Assembly (NCBI GenBank): GCA_016648135.1
Contig: JADDOH010002328.1
Span: 1 to 64,000 of the forward strand
Direction: 5' to 3'
Source of the DNA: Agrypnia vestita
Taxonomy: Eukaryota > Arthropoda > Insecta > Trichoptera > Phryganeidae
DNA: 64,000 nucleotides
The stretch's first letter is position 1; each line of letters opens with the position of its first letter. Under the pieces are notes generated by a model, which had not been told where the DNA came from, searched no databases, and saw nothing but the letters and a program-made list of their open reading frames with translations. Shown here piece by piece: positions 1-12,221 of the stretch. The position numbers and the translations under genes were made by a program.

Positions 1-85
1 AGAAAGCGTGTATATTGACGTGTATTGGTAACACGCTGTGCGCGAAACACAGAGGTCCGTGGTTCGAATCCTGGTTCCAGCATTT
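1..85 (+). repeat. tRNA-derived SINE head, cut by the window edge
   Basis: The segment ends in a good Pol III B box (GGTTCGAATCC at about 61-71), preceded by a stem-loop like an anticodon arm (CTGTG..CACAG) and by a D-arm-like 'ggtaacac'. The T stem is mispaired and no matching 5' acceptor stem is visible, so it is not a working tRNA gene. It resembles the tRNA-like heads at 55.7 and 56.0 kb and is probably a related, older SINE copy. Confidence 0.5.
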
Positions 86-1200
86 AATTTTTCAGTTTTA
101 TTATTTGATATTTGTGTGTTTCTCTTTCTTTCATTTATTTATTTCATATCATAAAAATATATATATTACTATATATACATTCTGATATTACTAATAATTT
201 GATAGGATATTTGGATTTGTATGAACTACGAAAATATTCATAAAAATATTTTGTACAATTTACATTCTAGATAATAAATATGGTATTTACTTCAATCTAA
301 TTATTAAACGTATAATATTGCAAGTTTGTAATGCAATAATAATTAAAATCACGTTTTATTTCTCCATACGCTACCTTATACCAATATATTAATACAGGTA
401 CGTGTTATATCAATCGATTCACACTGAGTAAGTCGGTACACAAATATGCATACATGTACCTAGCCAAGCTTCAAGGCGTAATATACACATGTCTGTCATG
501 GTGTGCGATTATCGATCGGGAGTAAGTAGCTCTCTCGTGGCACGTTCTGCTTAGATATGTAAGCCGCTTCTTCACTAATGGGGGCTTACTTCTCGTGGGA
601 GGAGATCAAGCATGAGGCCATGATATATGGACCAGCGTCTTGTTACTTCGATCACACGTGAGGAAATCTTCTACAAACCTTTCAAATATTTATACAACAT
701 ACAATCAATTTATAATACATCAGATGATGCGATTAGTTTACATTAAATAATAACTTGAAGATACAAAAAATTGTCCAATTAATGATATTATCCCCAAATC
801 CAAGTTTACAAAAATCGTGGACATGGAATTTCCACTAACTTCAATTCTTCAAACAAGATGTTTATTTGATATATCATTCTACATCGACTAATATAAAGGC
901 TGCCGTACACGCTCCGGTACATCGCACATCGCAGATCGGTACATCGTTCATCGTATCCCAGCAGAGCCCGTACAGGTTACGTTATGTCGTAGGAATCTTC
1001 AGTTGAAAATATGGCATCGTTACGAGATGACGCGTCGCAGTGACAGGGTTTTCATTATATTTGAAATACGGTAATAAAACACAAAGAAAAAACGTGGCAA
1101 ATGTTATAAGGAGTAGTTGTTGAAAAGAGAGTCATAATAATAATTTAGATGTCCGTCCGTCCGAATTGAAAACAATTTAATTCCATTTTCAAAATTAGTA
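86..1200. other. AT-rich intergenic DNA
   Basis: No coding signal. A more GC-balanced block at about 480-660 contains 'atcgatcgggagtaag' and 'cacgtg' and could be conserved regulatory sequence. The string 'ccgtacacgctccggtaca' near 911 resembles 'cgcacacgctgtggtacg' near 1779, suggesting an old unclassified repeat at 890-1820. Confidence 0.3.
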
Positions 1201-1202
1201 TG

Positions 1203-1285
1203 ACTAGCAATAAGCAATCGGGCTTGCTGTTAGGCCCTGCGGGCGGCTGTCTGGGGTGCGGTGCGGCCGATGATGCGGCCAGAGA
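1203..1285 (-). mobile_element. Helitron 3' end remnant
   Basis: On the minus strand the segment ends in CTAG followed by T (plus-strand 'actag' at 1202-1206), preceded by a short AAGC/GCTT-type inverted repeat and the GC-rich body text 'ggccctgcgggcggctgtctgg'-like seen also at 25.6-25.7 kb and 38.3 kb. Helitrons end in CTRR a short distance after a hairpin. The copy is short and its 5' part is missing. Confidence 0.5.
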
Positions 1286-1289
1286 CATG

Positions 1290-3029
1290 TGATGCCTTGT
1301 TTGAAGTTCTTCGAAACGATCATCTACCTAATCTATCTACCTAATAAAAATGTATAGTTTAATCTAAAGATAAAAATAGGAATCAAAATAATAAAAATAT
1401 ATTTTAAAAATTATAAATAATTCATTTATATGAATAATTTTCATAACTATATATATATATATATATTGGCATCAGGCTCCAATTTTTTTAGTTTTTGGAG
1501 AAATTTTGGGTCGATCGTGGTATTCTTTACTCAGCACGCGTCAAAAATACGGTTCCAATTTATAAACTTCTATAAATTCTTCGATTACTTTACAACGCTT
1601 ACGACTTGTCATTTAAAAAACACTACACGCAACATAATCTCTTCCTGTCATAGCTACGGCACAACTGAAAGCACCACACACGCTCCGATTTGTACGCCGC
1701 GCAGGCAAAAATAATCGAATTTCGATTCTTCTGCGGTCGCCTGTACAGGTCTGGAAACCTCTACACGCAAACACCGCACACGCTGTGGTACGTCTGTACA
1801 GACGTACCTCGTAAAAATCTTTTAAGTCTTTGAATTTTGAGTGCGATCAGTATTTATAGGGGACAAACCGTTAAAAAACATTTGTAAGTATTTATTTATA
1901 TACGTAGGGTTCATCTAAGCAGTTGATATTTGGTAAGGTATGTACACATTTATCTTCAAATCTGAAATATATATAGGTGTATGTTTCTGAAGTTACACCG
2001 AATTAATTAATTTTAGCATAATATGAAATATAATATAAAAATAAATAAATAGTAAATAATTATAATATAATATTTTAAAACTGACACTAAACAGTCGATA
2101 TATACATGCCCATATATTTCTATATACTCTGTACTATAAGTACTACATATAGGTATAGGTACTTAAAGACGCTATTTAGTATTCATCCTCCGAACACAGC
2201 TTCCCGCGGGCCACGCGCGTCGCTCGAGGGCATCATGTAGAGATGTAATATCGTCATCTGTCAAATATTCCTTCGATAACTAGACATATTAATTTTATAG
2301 CTAAATAGACATCGAATGAATACTAAGATAAGGGTTCTTTAAGATTGTTTTTTTTTTTAAACCGTTTGGTTCTTATTTCACATGCCACATGTTCATTGTT
2401 TGTTAAATACTGAAACAATATAATTCACTGTTATTTACTCGTTTGTGATTTTTCAAAATTGTTTAAATTTTATTGATTACATGTAGTTAGCTAGATTAAT
2501 TATATAGTTATGTAGTATCTAATCCGATCCTGAGTATTACTTGCAATGCCAGGATTCGATTTTGATGATACTGAGATTAACCTATTCTACCCGTAATTTA
2601 CGCAGGATATTTATATTAAAGAAAATAAGTGAGGAATCTTGATAAATTTACATATTGTTTTAGACTTGATATTTACTATACATTTTGTTACCCCAAAAAG
2701 AGTCCAAAAAATGAATTCTTAAAGTTTCGGGATTATCTATCTATATTATATACCGAGCCCAGGATTCATAAATACTGAAAACTGGGCCGGCATCCGGGCT
2801 GTCGGGATTGGATTTCATAGTAGACGGTGATCGCGTTACTTTTACGCTTACCGGTGGAAGTGTAGCATTAAAGAGCGCGGGTAGCCAAAACACATCCCGA
2901 TATAATCATTTAAAAAAGTAAGAGTAAATGACGGCATAAGTCAATGCCAGCTCCGCAAATCTCCCGAGATTTATGCGAGTACTGGAAACAAGGTAGGTAC
3001 GGGCCGCGGTGCCGCGCCGCCCTGGGGTG
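1290..3029. other. Intergenic DNA without recognisable genes
   Basis: AT-rich with no ORF resembling a protein. A GC-rich patch at about 2200-2240 is unexplained. The DNA next to the hAT insertion (2760-3029) is GC-balanced and may be single-copy. Confidence 0.3.
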
Positions 3030-3725
3030 AACTCCCCTAGCGATGGGCGACTCGAGTTAATTTACTCGAATAAACCGAGTTATACTGCCAGCGAGTCAAC
3101 TCGAGTGGCATTTTCGGCAGCTCGAGTCGGCTCGCTGTCTCAAGCCACGCGAGAATGTTTGAACGAAACGACCGCAGATGGCGCGGTCTGCGCGGGCCGC
3201 TTGACTCGGCTCGGCTATCGTCGAAACACTTCGCCTTTTGGCGGCGGAAGACGAAGTGTTCCGTCATAATATGGGTACGTCCTACGTACTACGTATTGTA
3301 TATTTGACTCGATGTAGCAAATACACAGAGTGAAACATACAATATTATGTACCTAATTTTACTTGTACAAAGCAAGCTTCCACCAAAAATGAGTTTCCTT
3401 CCAGCAAACCCTTTAAGTAAATATTATATAATCAATATTTTATTAAATAATAATTAAACATAAAGAAATGTATCAAAATTTACAGTTAAATTATTATTAC
3501 GTCAAATAGGAACTTTGAATCATTTGAAATTTACGAAAAGCGTTTAAATAAAGAATAATTTAACCGAAGAAATGTATCAAAATTCAAAATCTACAACTAA
3601 AATATTATTATTTGTATTTTCATCAAATAGGAACTATCAATCAATCACATTTACGAAAAGCGTTTTAAACAAAACAAATGTATCTGAAAACTAAATTATT
3701 ATTATTCATATTGACTGCAAATTAT

Positions 3726-4197
3726 ATTCGCGGAAAATCAAACACGGGTAATTAATAATTACGCAAATCATGCGGTCAATATCATTAGAAAATTATAAGA
3801 CGTAACGTAAATTCGTAAAACTTTAACAAACGTTCGTGACTGAGTGATATCGTTCGTACGAGCGAGCGAGCTCGGGTTGCCGAACCAAACCGAGGCTGAC
3901 CGAGCCAACACGAGACGTCCCGAGTGACCCGAGTCCCGAGTAGAGCCGAGGCTGACCGAACGGCGGCTCGATTGGCCGAAGTGGCATGACGTTCGAAGAC
4001 CGAGTTACTCGGTTTATCGCAAATCGGTTTAATTCAACTCGGTTTTCGAACAATACTACTCGGGTTGACTCGCGCTTTCGAACGATTTCAGTTTGCAAAC
4101 GCCGCGCGTCGCGCGTCGCTCGACCCGACTCAGGGACCGTGACCGATATATGTTATTTGCGTAATTATTAATTACCCGCGTTTAATTTTTCGCGAAT
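3726..4197. repeat. Nested inverted-repeat element inside the hAT
   Basis: A 43-bp arm at 3726-3768 is the near-perfect reverse complement of 4155-4197 (about three mismatches). It encloses ~390 bp of GC-richer DNA dense in 'ctcgg/ccgag' words. It could be a MITE inserted in the hAT, or an internal palindromic part of the hAT itself, because the enclosed words resemble the hAT subterminal motifs. No target duplication was identified. Confidence 0.6.
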
Positions 4198-4255
4198 GTA
4201 GTAATGGGTATTAGTGATTAGTATTTCCAATTAATATTCCGCATGAAAATAATAA

Positions 4256-4465
4256 AATAAGAGCGTCGCATGGGAGTTTTTTTTCAAAAATAATAATGAC
4301 AACAGAGTCAAATGCAAATTATGTGCCTGTAATTATAAAGACATAGGTAACATCTCCACATTAGTAAATCATTTGAAGAAAAAACATATTGTTGAGTACT
4401 TATCTCTTTATTTATACGTAAATCTAGTATTTATCCTTCTTTCCTTATTTATATTATTTTTCTAA
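4256..4465 (+). pseudogene. BED-type zinc finger remnant of hAT transposase
   Basis: One frame stays open from the codon after a TAA at 4253 to the TAA at 4463. Its first ~50 residues read like a BED finger: an aromatic start (AWEFFF), then KCKLC, a short YKD..NISTLVNH segment, and HLKKKH. The Cys-x2-Cys and His-x4-His ligands are intact. BED fingers form the DNA-binding N-terminus of many hAT transposases. After about residue 50 the translation turns into low-complexity Leu/Phe text, so the real exon probably ended near 4405. No downstream catalytic part was found within the element. Confidence 0.65.
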
Positions 4466-4676
4466 AAGTTTGTTTGACTGGAGATGATTGACTAATGAGT
4501 TTGCGACATCGAGTTGAGTATACGTAAAACGTACCCGTACAGTAATATGATGTTCGTACTTCGTACGTACCGATCTGGCACCGAGTCAACTCGAGTTGAG
4601 ACTCGAGGCAGCTAACATTTCAACTCGATATACTCGAGTTAGAAAAAATACAACTCGGCCCATCACTAAACTCCCC

Positions 4677-7600
4677 GCAAGAAGCTTATCTCAGTCCGCA
4701 TTATGCGAGCAATTTTCTACCAGGCGCGCCTAGGCGCAAAGATACGTGATTTATATGGGAACACAACTCTAGGATATGTGTAATGGCTGGGGTGGGTGTA
4801 AAGCAGGCTTCGACCAAGTGCTGAAGTTTACTGAGAAATATAATAAATTAAATTAAAATAACGATAAAAATAAAATAACTGTTTGATACTAGCTAGACAA
4901 ATAGTGCTGTCGTGTTAATTTAAAATAAACCTCCATTTTAAAACTAAAATTAATTATACCCTAAATATATGAGTTGAATACATACTTTTCTTTAACCTTT
5001 GACAGTAAAATTATTGATACATTAAGTGACATATACAGAAAAGGGGATGCCATTATGCTTATAGGTAATGGAAAAAGTTAATGGTTAGCATTATACATAT
5101 AACATTATTTTCTGAGTATGGAATGGACAAAAGAAAGTTTGCTTTTATATTAGGTACGCAAGGTCTTAAACTACGAGTACGAGTAACTACCCAAAATTTT
5201 GTTTAGATCATCAAAGGGTGTGGGTGTAGTAAGTTTGTAGAGAAAATGCACGAGCAAGCGATGTTAAAGATTAAATGTCAATCTTCAATTTTATAGTAAC
5301 CTAGCTATAACCCATCATAAATAACGTACTTTTATTATATAAATATTTCGGCCGCCAGTTAAGGCTGTGAGAACAGCGCTATCTAGAGTAGCGAGTAGTC
5401 TTGATAACATTATTCAATAGAGAATTATGTTTATTTGCTTCTTATACCTCATTATTATATTAAACCTCATCATTATGAGCCATCTGGTAAAGTTAGTGAC
5501 GGACGTAGAGAATTATTATTTTTATAAATGATTAATACCAATGCACTAGTGATACAGTAATGGATGTACTTATTAGTTTTAATTTTCATTAAACTGAAAA
5601 TTTTTCATTTTATTTAATAAAAATTTAATAATAACTTACTAATTTTATAAACGGAATGAGAATCTATTGAATAGGAAATTGTGGACGGATATACCAGATT
5701 ATTATTATCGGGAATTATGTATCAGTAGTCTCGTAAAACAAATTAAACGGGTTAGTTGGGTCAGACGAAGTGATTAGCGTACAGCCTCGGAATAACCAAA
5801 CATTTTTATAATACAATTTATCAGATAGGCCAATTAGTGAATGTTATTTTAATAGGCGTCCTTAAAATTTTGTTGCAATTCAAAAGTAGCTCAAATCAAA
5901 TATGGCGCCAATATCCCCACCGTAAATATTACACCCACATACGTCAGTTATCATTTCTGATGCAATATAACGCTTTACATAACAACTTGAGCAGTAAATA
6001 AGGTTAGGTAGGTATCTTCACACTATTTTTTATAGATGCATGTGCAGTGTACACATCTCACGCGAGTGTAGTTATTTCAGAGTAGGTAAGTTTGTAGAAT
6101 TCGTGCGTCACGTTTTGGTGCAATTAATTGTCGGGAAGCATTCAGAACTGTTTGATCATGGAGAGGTAATAAAAAAATGATTCGATATTTAATGTTAAAT
6201 TAATATATATATACTCAACCAACCAGCTCTAAGATTTGCGTGATGTTTTGTGGTGTCAATTAATGCCTGTCACATGAATTAATTGGACCAACATTATTCT
6301 AAATTATTTATTTTATATAATTTAAAATTGTATTCTCAAGTGAGCGGACATTACTCGAAGAGCAATATAATTACCTATTTTAAAAATAAGAAAATCGTTA
6401 AAATGTAGTTAAATTAATATTTATCCTAACGCTCAAAAACAGGCTAAGCACGTAAACTTTTTAAATCCGCGTAATATTTAAAAAATAATATTTAGAAAGA
6501 AACCGCCATCTTATAAATTAATATCCACGTATTTACTATAATAGTGCAAGAATTGTTCTAATACATTTAAATCTAAATAGTTGTTTTTTTTTAAATTAAA
6601 ACCAATCTAGATTTATGATAATTTAGAATGTCCTTAGGTTTTCACAGCCGTTCAGGAGTAATGATTTTGTATGTTCTGAATTTCATTTTTCTCAGTGTTT
6701 TTCAATTCTCTGTCTGGCATTTTGGATCCATTGCAGGGTCCATATCAGGTCTGATCTCGCTGAAACGTTGGCCATAGAGGTCAAATATACACGGCAAAAT
6801 AGTCTAGAAAACTTCACACAGAAGAATGTGAATATGGAATCCGCGTACGTTTGGCGGTATTAGATTATTAAACAAATTCTTTACATCCTTCTATCTTTCT
6901 ATCTATAAAAATCTGTATAAACAAGATGTGCACATAATTTATTTACAGGTTCCCATTAGCAAATAAATTCTTCTTTCTTGAATGTGCAGACATGATATTT
7001 ATTATTTGACATTTATGAAATTACATGAATGAAAATAAAACATTTGTTTTTGGTTCTATTCGTTTCATTTACTCGAAAGGCGTTTCGCCTTAAGATGGCA
7101 TTATTGATCGCCGAATTCGATGACGCCAGAAAGTGTTATAATTTGTACATTTCTTTTCTTTTTACTCCCTTTATATTAACTTGCCGTCAACAAAAACTTT
7201 GGATCGATTTTTGACTCTTTTCCCGTGATCCAATCGAGCTGAAACTTGACAATTAGACTCGTGGCGACAATCAAGAAGATCTATCAAATTTTCGTTAAAA
7301 AAAATTAATAATTATAGTATAATTTCGGATTTTTAGAAATTTTATTGGTTTTTCAAATTGGAATCATTAGAAAAGTTTGATTACGGCGGCCCGATAACGT
7401 CGCGGAATATTTTCTAAATTTGAATTACTCCGTCGGTATGCATAATAGGTACTTCACTACGAATGTCGAAAATCTAAATTGACTGACAAATGTTTTTAGA
7501 ATTTATTCTTCAAAGCATGAAGTGTCTTATCAAAGCTCAAAACAGCTGACATTTTAGAAATATATTAAATTACTGTAAGTTTAGTGTTATATTATATGTT

Positions 7601-8450
7601 TTAATTCGTCTTTAATTGTTGTTATATTTTACAAAGAAAGGGAGTATAATAAAAACTTGGTTTTTATGGGTTACTTTTTTTATTCATCCCGTGACATCGC
7701 GGTACATACAATACAACAGAATAATGATTTATATATTTCTAATCTTTCTACTTTGATAAACTACTTTTCATTAAATCTATAATTTAAGATAGTTACATAT
7801 TTTTATTATTGGTTATAAAAATATTTATTATACAGTATACTTAGTTAAATTCTATATTTTTTTTTTTTTTAATAATATTTTTAATTCATTACCTATTTTT
7901 AATAACGGTCTCCATGGCCCACACTGAAAGAGCAGCTACCGACACTTATCTATCTATCTTAACTATCCGATGATAATGTACCTACCTAGTTAGGTTTATT
8001 TGGGAGGTGTCGACTATTGACTGGTTAACTATCCGATGATAATGCAGTTAGACTTATGGGGCAGTGTGCGGGGGTTCACTTCCCGGCGGATGTGGTTCCG
8101 TGCGCTGGTGACCAATGACGACTCGTCTCGCTGCTTCTCTTCCTCGCCTTGCTTCTGACCAATACCGGGTCCTCCTCGCTAGGCTCCTCCTCTAGCGTAG
8201 ATAGTTCCCAGACTATTTAACACTCTTGCGGCTTCGGTAACCGATATAACTATTGCTGTGCAACTAACATTAACTAGATTTTGTTTCGGTTTGATGCTTA
8301 AAGACAAATAAAATGTGATTGAAAATGTCGATTTATTTTGTACTTTGTCGTATGAAACGTAATCATTTTGTAAATATGAACCAAGCGTTCAAATGAAGTG
8401 TAAACTTTATTTTATGGCAAGTAAATGAAAATTTCTCACCAACGACGACA
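4677..8450. other. Long AT-rich intergenic stretch
   Basis: No gene is supported. Small repeat hints: the words 'ttaggttttcacagccg' (about 6637) and 'tagtctagaaaactt' (about 6800) recall the 63.7-kb inverted-repeat family. The ~35-bp string around 7638-7675 recurs in reverse complement near 53565-53600. A moderately GC-rich patch sits at about 8040-8240. Confidence 0.3.
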
Positions 8451-8519
8451 TCTGTACTTATGGGAATGACAAATTTTCAAACCACAGAGAGGGTGGTAAT
8501 AAAAATACAACTCACATAC

Positions 8520-8800
8520 GGAACGAGGTGTGCAAAGTTATGATATATACAACTTCCGAAAATTTGATAGATGCGGTAGATAGTCTACCATGGGTGGAAT
8601 TGGCGAACGTTACAATGTGTAAAGTGATCACTTAAGCCAGCCATACGACAGATCTTTAGCCCTATGAAGACCCAATAAGACTTCTATTCCTGCTTTCACA
8701 AATATAAAATAGCTTCGTCTCTAGGAGACATCTATAATATATCCCGATTGATGATGTTCCCCTGTGGATAAAATCTAGTATTGCGTTCCTGAAAAATTTG
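8520..8800 (+). repeat. Dispersed repeat family 'GTGATCACTTAAGCC', copy 1
   Basis: Shares ordered blocks with copies at 13.1 kb (reverse), 37.3 kb and 54.1 kb: 'catgggtgga', 'gttacaatgtgtaaagtga', 'tcacttaagccagcc', and the end block 'agcttcgtctct..gagacatctataatat'. No protein is encoded. It could be a MITE, a SINE body or a LINE 3' tail. The end block also occurs as inverted pairs at 13.1-13.5 and 30.2-31.1 kb, which favours terminal inverted repeats. Confidence 0.6.
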
Positions 8801-9289
8801 TAGGTACATACTCAAAATATTCGGAAATGAAAATATATTTTAATTAATAAGAATATACATACTTTGATTTCACCACTAATTTGTAAAAAATACCAACATG
8901 TTTCTAAACGAAATAATTTTTATAGCCTTTAATTCTTCTCCGAAATTCAAACGTCTCCCTGTTGGTAGTATCCACCATTAAAGATTATTTTTTCCTTTTA
9001 ATATTTGATCAATGTTACATTTATTTAATACCGTTTTGTAAAAATACATCAATTATTTATTTCATCAAGAAGATGGATATATTATATGTATGTACATATG
9101 TATATAACTATAAATTCCACTTAACTTATCAAACCAGAAAAAGGTTATTTCTATAGACTTACAAAAAATATCCAACTATTGTATTATATTTTAAACGAAA
9201 TAAAATACCTCAATCAACACAGGTGCACTTTTCAAAAAATTGAGATGAAAAAAATGGGTATGGTAAAAAAACTAAACACCATACCATTT

Positions 9290-9570
9290 GAGTGATTAAA
9301 TATAAAGAGCTGTACCTGTTTTCGGATTGTGACAGATATCATTATCCCTTTCGCTGCCCGTGCGAGTTGCGCAATACAATAGCCCCGAAATTCTGGAGCG
9401 TGGGTCGTCCTCCGTCATCCGACATGTGTCGGAGTTGTCGATGGCGTCTCGTGAGCGGCACAATGTCTTGTAAACGATAAATATCACGGGGGCCGTGACA
9501 GGTAGGCGACGCGTCAAAAATATAGCATTACACCAAGTAACAAGATAGTGTGGGAAGATAGCTACCAACC
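9290..9570. other. GC-balanced non-repetitive block
   Basis: Higher GC than the surroundings, no match to other repeats in the window, and small ORFs on both strands without recognisable domains. Could be conserved noncoding DNA or an unrecognised repeat. Confidence 0.25.
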
Positions 9571-9775
9571 CGCTTAAAATTACATTTGGGAGTTGACATC
9601 CAAAAAAGTCCGCTACGGAATGCTTTTTTTTTAAATTTATTCAATTTTTATATAAACAGTGTAAGAAATTTCGTCCAACGTAATAGAAATTACATGTTTA
9701 TATTGTGGATAAGAGATAATTATACAATTATTAATTTAATTTAACTTTGTAAAAACCACTTATTTATTGAAAAAA

Positions 9776-9814
9776 TTCAACATGTTTCGAAGCCAATGGC
9801 TTCTTCGTCAGGAT
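9776..9814 (-). ncRNA. Hammerhead ribozyme motif, left end of Penelope-like element
   Basis: On the minus strand: CTGACGA (plus 9805-9811, fits CUGANGA), a 6-bp stem II GAAGCC/GGCTTC with loop ATT, GAAA (9785-9788), a minimal stem III C-AT-G, and cleavage triplet GTT (plus 9779-9781). This is the short type I layout known from Penelope-like elements. Stem I is weak in this copy (only about two closing pairs seen), so activity is uncertain. Confidence 0.7.
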
Positions 9815-10559
9815 AACAAAAATAATATTTAAAAATCGAAGTATAGATCAAAATATTAAAAAGTTATATATGGAAAACGATAATATAAAGTACCTACTGA
9901 ACATGAAAATAAATTTAAAAGATAACTATTTGCAAAAAGGACCTGATTATTTATAACATTCAATTTACTATTTACACTTTTTCTTATTTCCGAAATTTAT
10001 AATTTATCAAATTGTGATTCTGTATAATTTGTACGTAAAATTTGTAAACCCTTATTAATATCAAAAGAATGATTCATAGCCAAAACATGGTTAGAAATTC
10101 AGAATAATTATTACTATTTAAACACCTTTAGTGTTCCTTAACTCTAATTTCAAAATTTCTACACGTTTTTCCTATATAAAAATAATCATAATCATTACAA
10201 ATTAATTTATAAACACCCGATATTTTAAAAAAATTATCTTTATCTTTATTATTTAATATGTATTTTTTAAATTTATTATTAGTATAAAAAGCTGGTTGAA
10301 TAACATTTGAGATATTTTTAACTATTGAATTAGAAATTTCATTATTTATAAATATAATTTTCCTCCAATGTTTTTCAGAATCAAAAATTGAAGGGTAAAC
10401 AAAAGATTTTAAAAAAATTCTTGTACTTTTTATTTAACATAATATCAATTAATTTTTTATCATAACCATTATTAAACGCGATCTGTTTAATAATTTTTAA
10501 TTCAGTATTAAAATTATCAACAGATAATGGAATATTAATTAATCTATTTAACATTTAGT

Positions 10560-11230
10560 GAAAAGTTGACAAATTTTAAGAATATGAATGGTAAGAAGAA
10601 TTGTGTATAACTATATCTGTATATGTATCTTTACGAAATATGTTAAAATCAATTTTATTATTAACAATTAAAATATTCAAATCCAAAAAATTTATGCTAG
10701 AATTTTGTATTTCTATGGTAAATTGAATCCTTTTATGTAGTTTATTTAAGAAATTAAGAAAATTTTTTAGTTGTCTTTCAGTACAGTTCATATACATAAA
10801 ATGTCATCAACATATCTTTTCCAAAAAAATACATATTTTAATAATAAAGCTGAACTATTTAAAATTCTTATCTCTAAATTATTTAAAAATATATCAGCCA
10901 CTAAAGGATTTATACTAAGAACCCATTGCTAAACCCTCATTTGGTTTAAAAATAGTATTATCAAATTGAAAATAATATTGATTTCAAACAACGTTAAAAA
11001 GTCTATTCAAATCATTAGATAAATCTTTACAAATATTTGAAGAATTTAATAATTCATTTATAATAATTTTACTTTCTTCGATTGGAACAAATTTACAACA
11101 TCAAATGAAACTAAAAATGAATTATTTGGAATATTCAATACTTTTAAATGGTCAGCCCATTCTAGAGAATTTTTAATGGTATATAAAGGTTTAAAAACAT
11201 TTCTTTCAACAATTATTTTGTTTATTATTT
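10560..11230 (-). pseudogene. Penelope-type reverse transcriptase remnant
   Basis: Read on the minus strand from ~11230 to 10560 in several frames. The pieces in order are an FDxxxLFTxIP-like region near 11090, YYFQFDNTIF, NEGLAMGS near 10930, a KRYVDDIL box near 10815 (YVDD catalytic core intact), and then the 73-residue open frame 10797-10576 with FLDLNI and FRKDTYTD. These motifs are diagnostic of Penelope-like reverse transcriptases. A frameshift separates the YVDD box from the following frame. No GIY-YIG endonuclease domain was recognised. Confidence 0.8.
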
Positions 11231-11414
11231 AGAAATTTTGGAAATAAGAAAGAGTGTAAATAGTAAATTGAATGTTATAAATAATCAGGTCCATTTTGCA
11301 AATAGTTATCTTTTAAATTTATTTTCATGTTAAGTAGGTACTTTATATTATCATTTTCCATATATAACTTTTTAATATTTTGATCTATACTTCGATTTTT
11401 AAATATTATTTTTG

Positions 11415-11456
11415 TTATCCTGACGAAGAAGCCATTGGATTCGAAACATGTTGAAT
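11415..11456 (+). ncRNA. Hammerhead ribozyme motif, right end of Penelope-like element
   Basis: Mirror copy of the left-end motif: CTGACGA at 11420-11426, stem II GAAGCC/GGATTC with one mismatch, GAAA at 11443-11446, then C-AT-GTT at 11447-11452. It faces the opposite way to the reverse transcriptase remnant, because the terminal repeats are inverted. The stem II mismatch and weak stem I suggest decay. Confidence 0.6.
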
Positions 11457-11584
11457 TTTTTCAATAAATAAGTGGTTTTTACAAAGTTAATTTATATTAA
11501 TTATAATTATGTCACCACAAAATAAATTTGCTAATTTGAAGAAGAAGATAATTATACAGTTATGATTTCTTTAATTTTTAAATA

Positions 11585-11886
11585 GATTGCGTTTTTTTAT
11601 TCTTACGGATTTATATATTACTTGCTTTCTGAGCGGCTTTGTACTCGTAGTTTTTGTAACTTTAAAAACATTTTATCAACATGTTTTCAACATATAGATA
11701 ATGTCATGCGGACTTTACATAGAAATTAAATGAGGCCAGACGATTTATTTTATGTGTCTAACTAAGCAACTATTTAAATATCTCCTACCGTTAAGGCAGC
11801 GCAACCGAAGTAATTTACTTTTCTTTATGAATGCTGCTATTATTAACGCTGTATATTTTATAAAAATTGGTTATCAAACGAGTAAA
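11585..11886 (+). repeat. ~310-bp direct repeat, copy A
   Basis: From 'gattgcgttttttt' to 'caaacgagtaaa', this block recurs with roughly 80-85% identity by eye at 12222-12540 in the same orientation. The two copies bracket a mariner fragment. No coding potential. It may be part of a mariner-type terminal region or an independent repeat. Confidence 0.75.
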
Positions 11887-11889
11887 GAT

Positions 11890-12133
11890 TTATTCAATTG
11901 GAATGTCTAAGACATCCACCGTACTCTCCGGACCTTGCGCCAACAGATTAAAATTTTTTTGCTTTTTGGATAACTTCTTGCAAAGGAAAAAATTCAACTC
12001 CGATGGGGCAGTTCAAACCGCCTTCAAAGATTTTATTGATTCCCATCCGAATGGTTTTTTTAGTAAAGGGATCGATGAACTACCTATGAGATGGCAAAAG
12101 TGCATAGATAGCAATGGTACATACTTTGATTAA
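11890..12133 (+). pseudogene. Mariner transposase C-terminal remnant
   Basis: The frame at 11913 reads HPPYSPDLAPTD and then stops. This is the signature around the third catalytic Asp of mariner transposases (the Asp of SPDLAP at 11931). After a frameshift, the frame ending at the TAA at 12131 reads LDNFLQRKKFNSDGAVQ and then NGFFSKGIDELPMRWQ, the typical mariner C-terminus, ending GTYFD. The N-terminal helix-turn-helix part and the first two catalytic acids are missing. It lies between two ~310-bp direct repeats. Confidence 0.85.
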
Positions 12134-12221
12134 ATAAATATATTATAATTAAAAAAAATCGGCTTTATGTTCCTCCCATACTAAACGTCAATTTCATATG
12201 TAAGGACCTAATATTTAAATA

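Larger units (their letters stand above)
3038..4668. mobile_element. hAT DNA transposon, degenerate, with 8-bp target duplication
   Basis: Terminal inverted repeats start TAGCGATGGGC (3038-3048) and end GCCCATCACTA (4658-4668), ten of eleven positions complementary. They are flanked by the identical octamer AACTCCCC at 3030-3037 and 4669-4676. An 8-bp duplication is the hallmark of hAT insertion. Subterminal DNA on both sides is crowded with ACTCGAGTT-like motifs, which could be transposase-binding repeats (inference). A BED zinc-finger coding remnant lies inside at 4256-4465, which fits hAT transposases. The catalytic and dimerisation domains are absent, so the copy is non-autonomous. A second inverted-repeat structure is nested at 3726-4197. 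Confidence 0.85.
9727..11545 (-). mobile_element. Penelope-like retroelement with inverted ends
   Basis: About 250 bp at the left end (from ~9740) recurs almost exactly in reverse complement at the right end (to ~11490). The unit is flanked by the identical 13-mer AGATAATTATACA at 9714-9726 and 11546-11558, a plausible target duplication. The interior codes on the minus strand for a broken Penelope-type reverse transcriptase with a KRYVDDIL active-site box and EGLAMGS. Each end carries a hammerhead ribozyme core. Penelope-like elements are known to have terminal repeats in direct or inverted order and to carry hammerhead motifs. The copy is short and frameshifted, so not autonomous. Confidence 0.85.
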
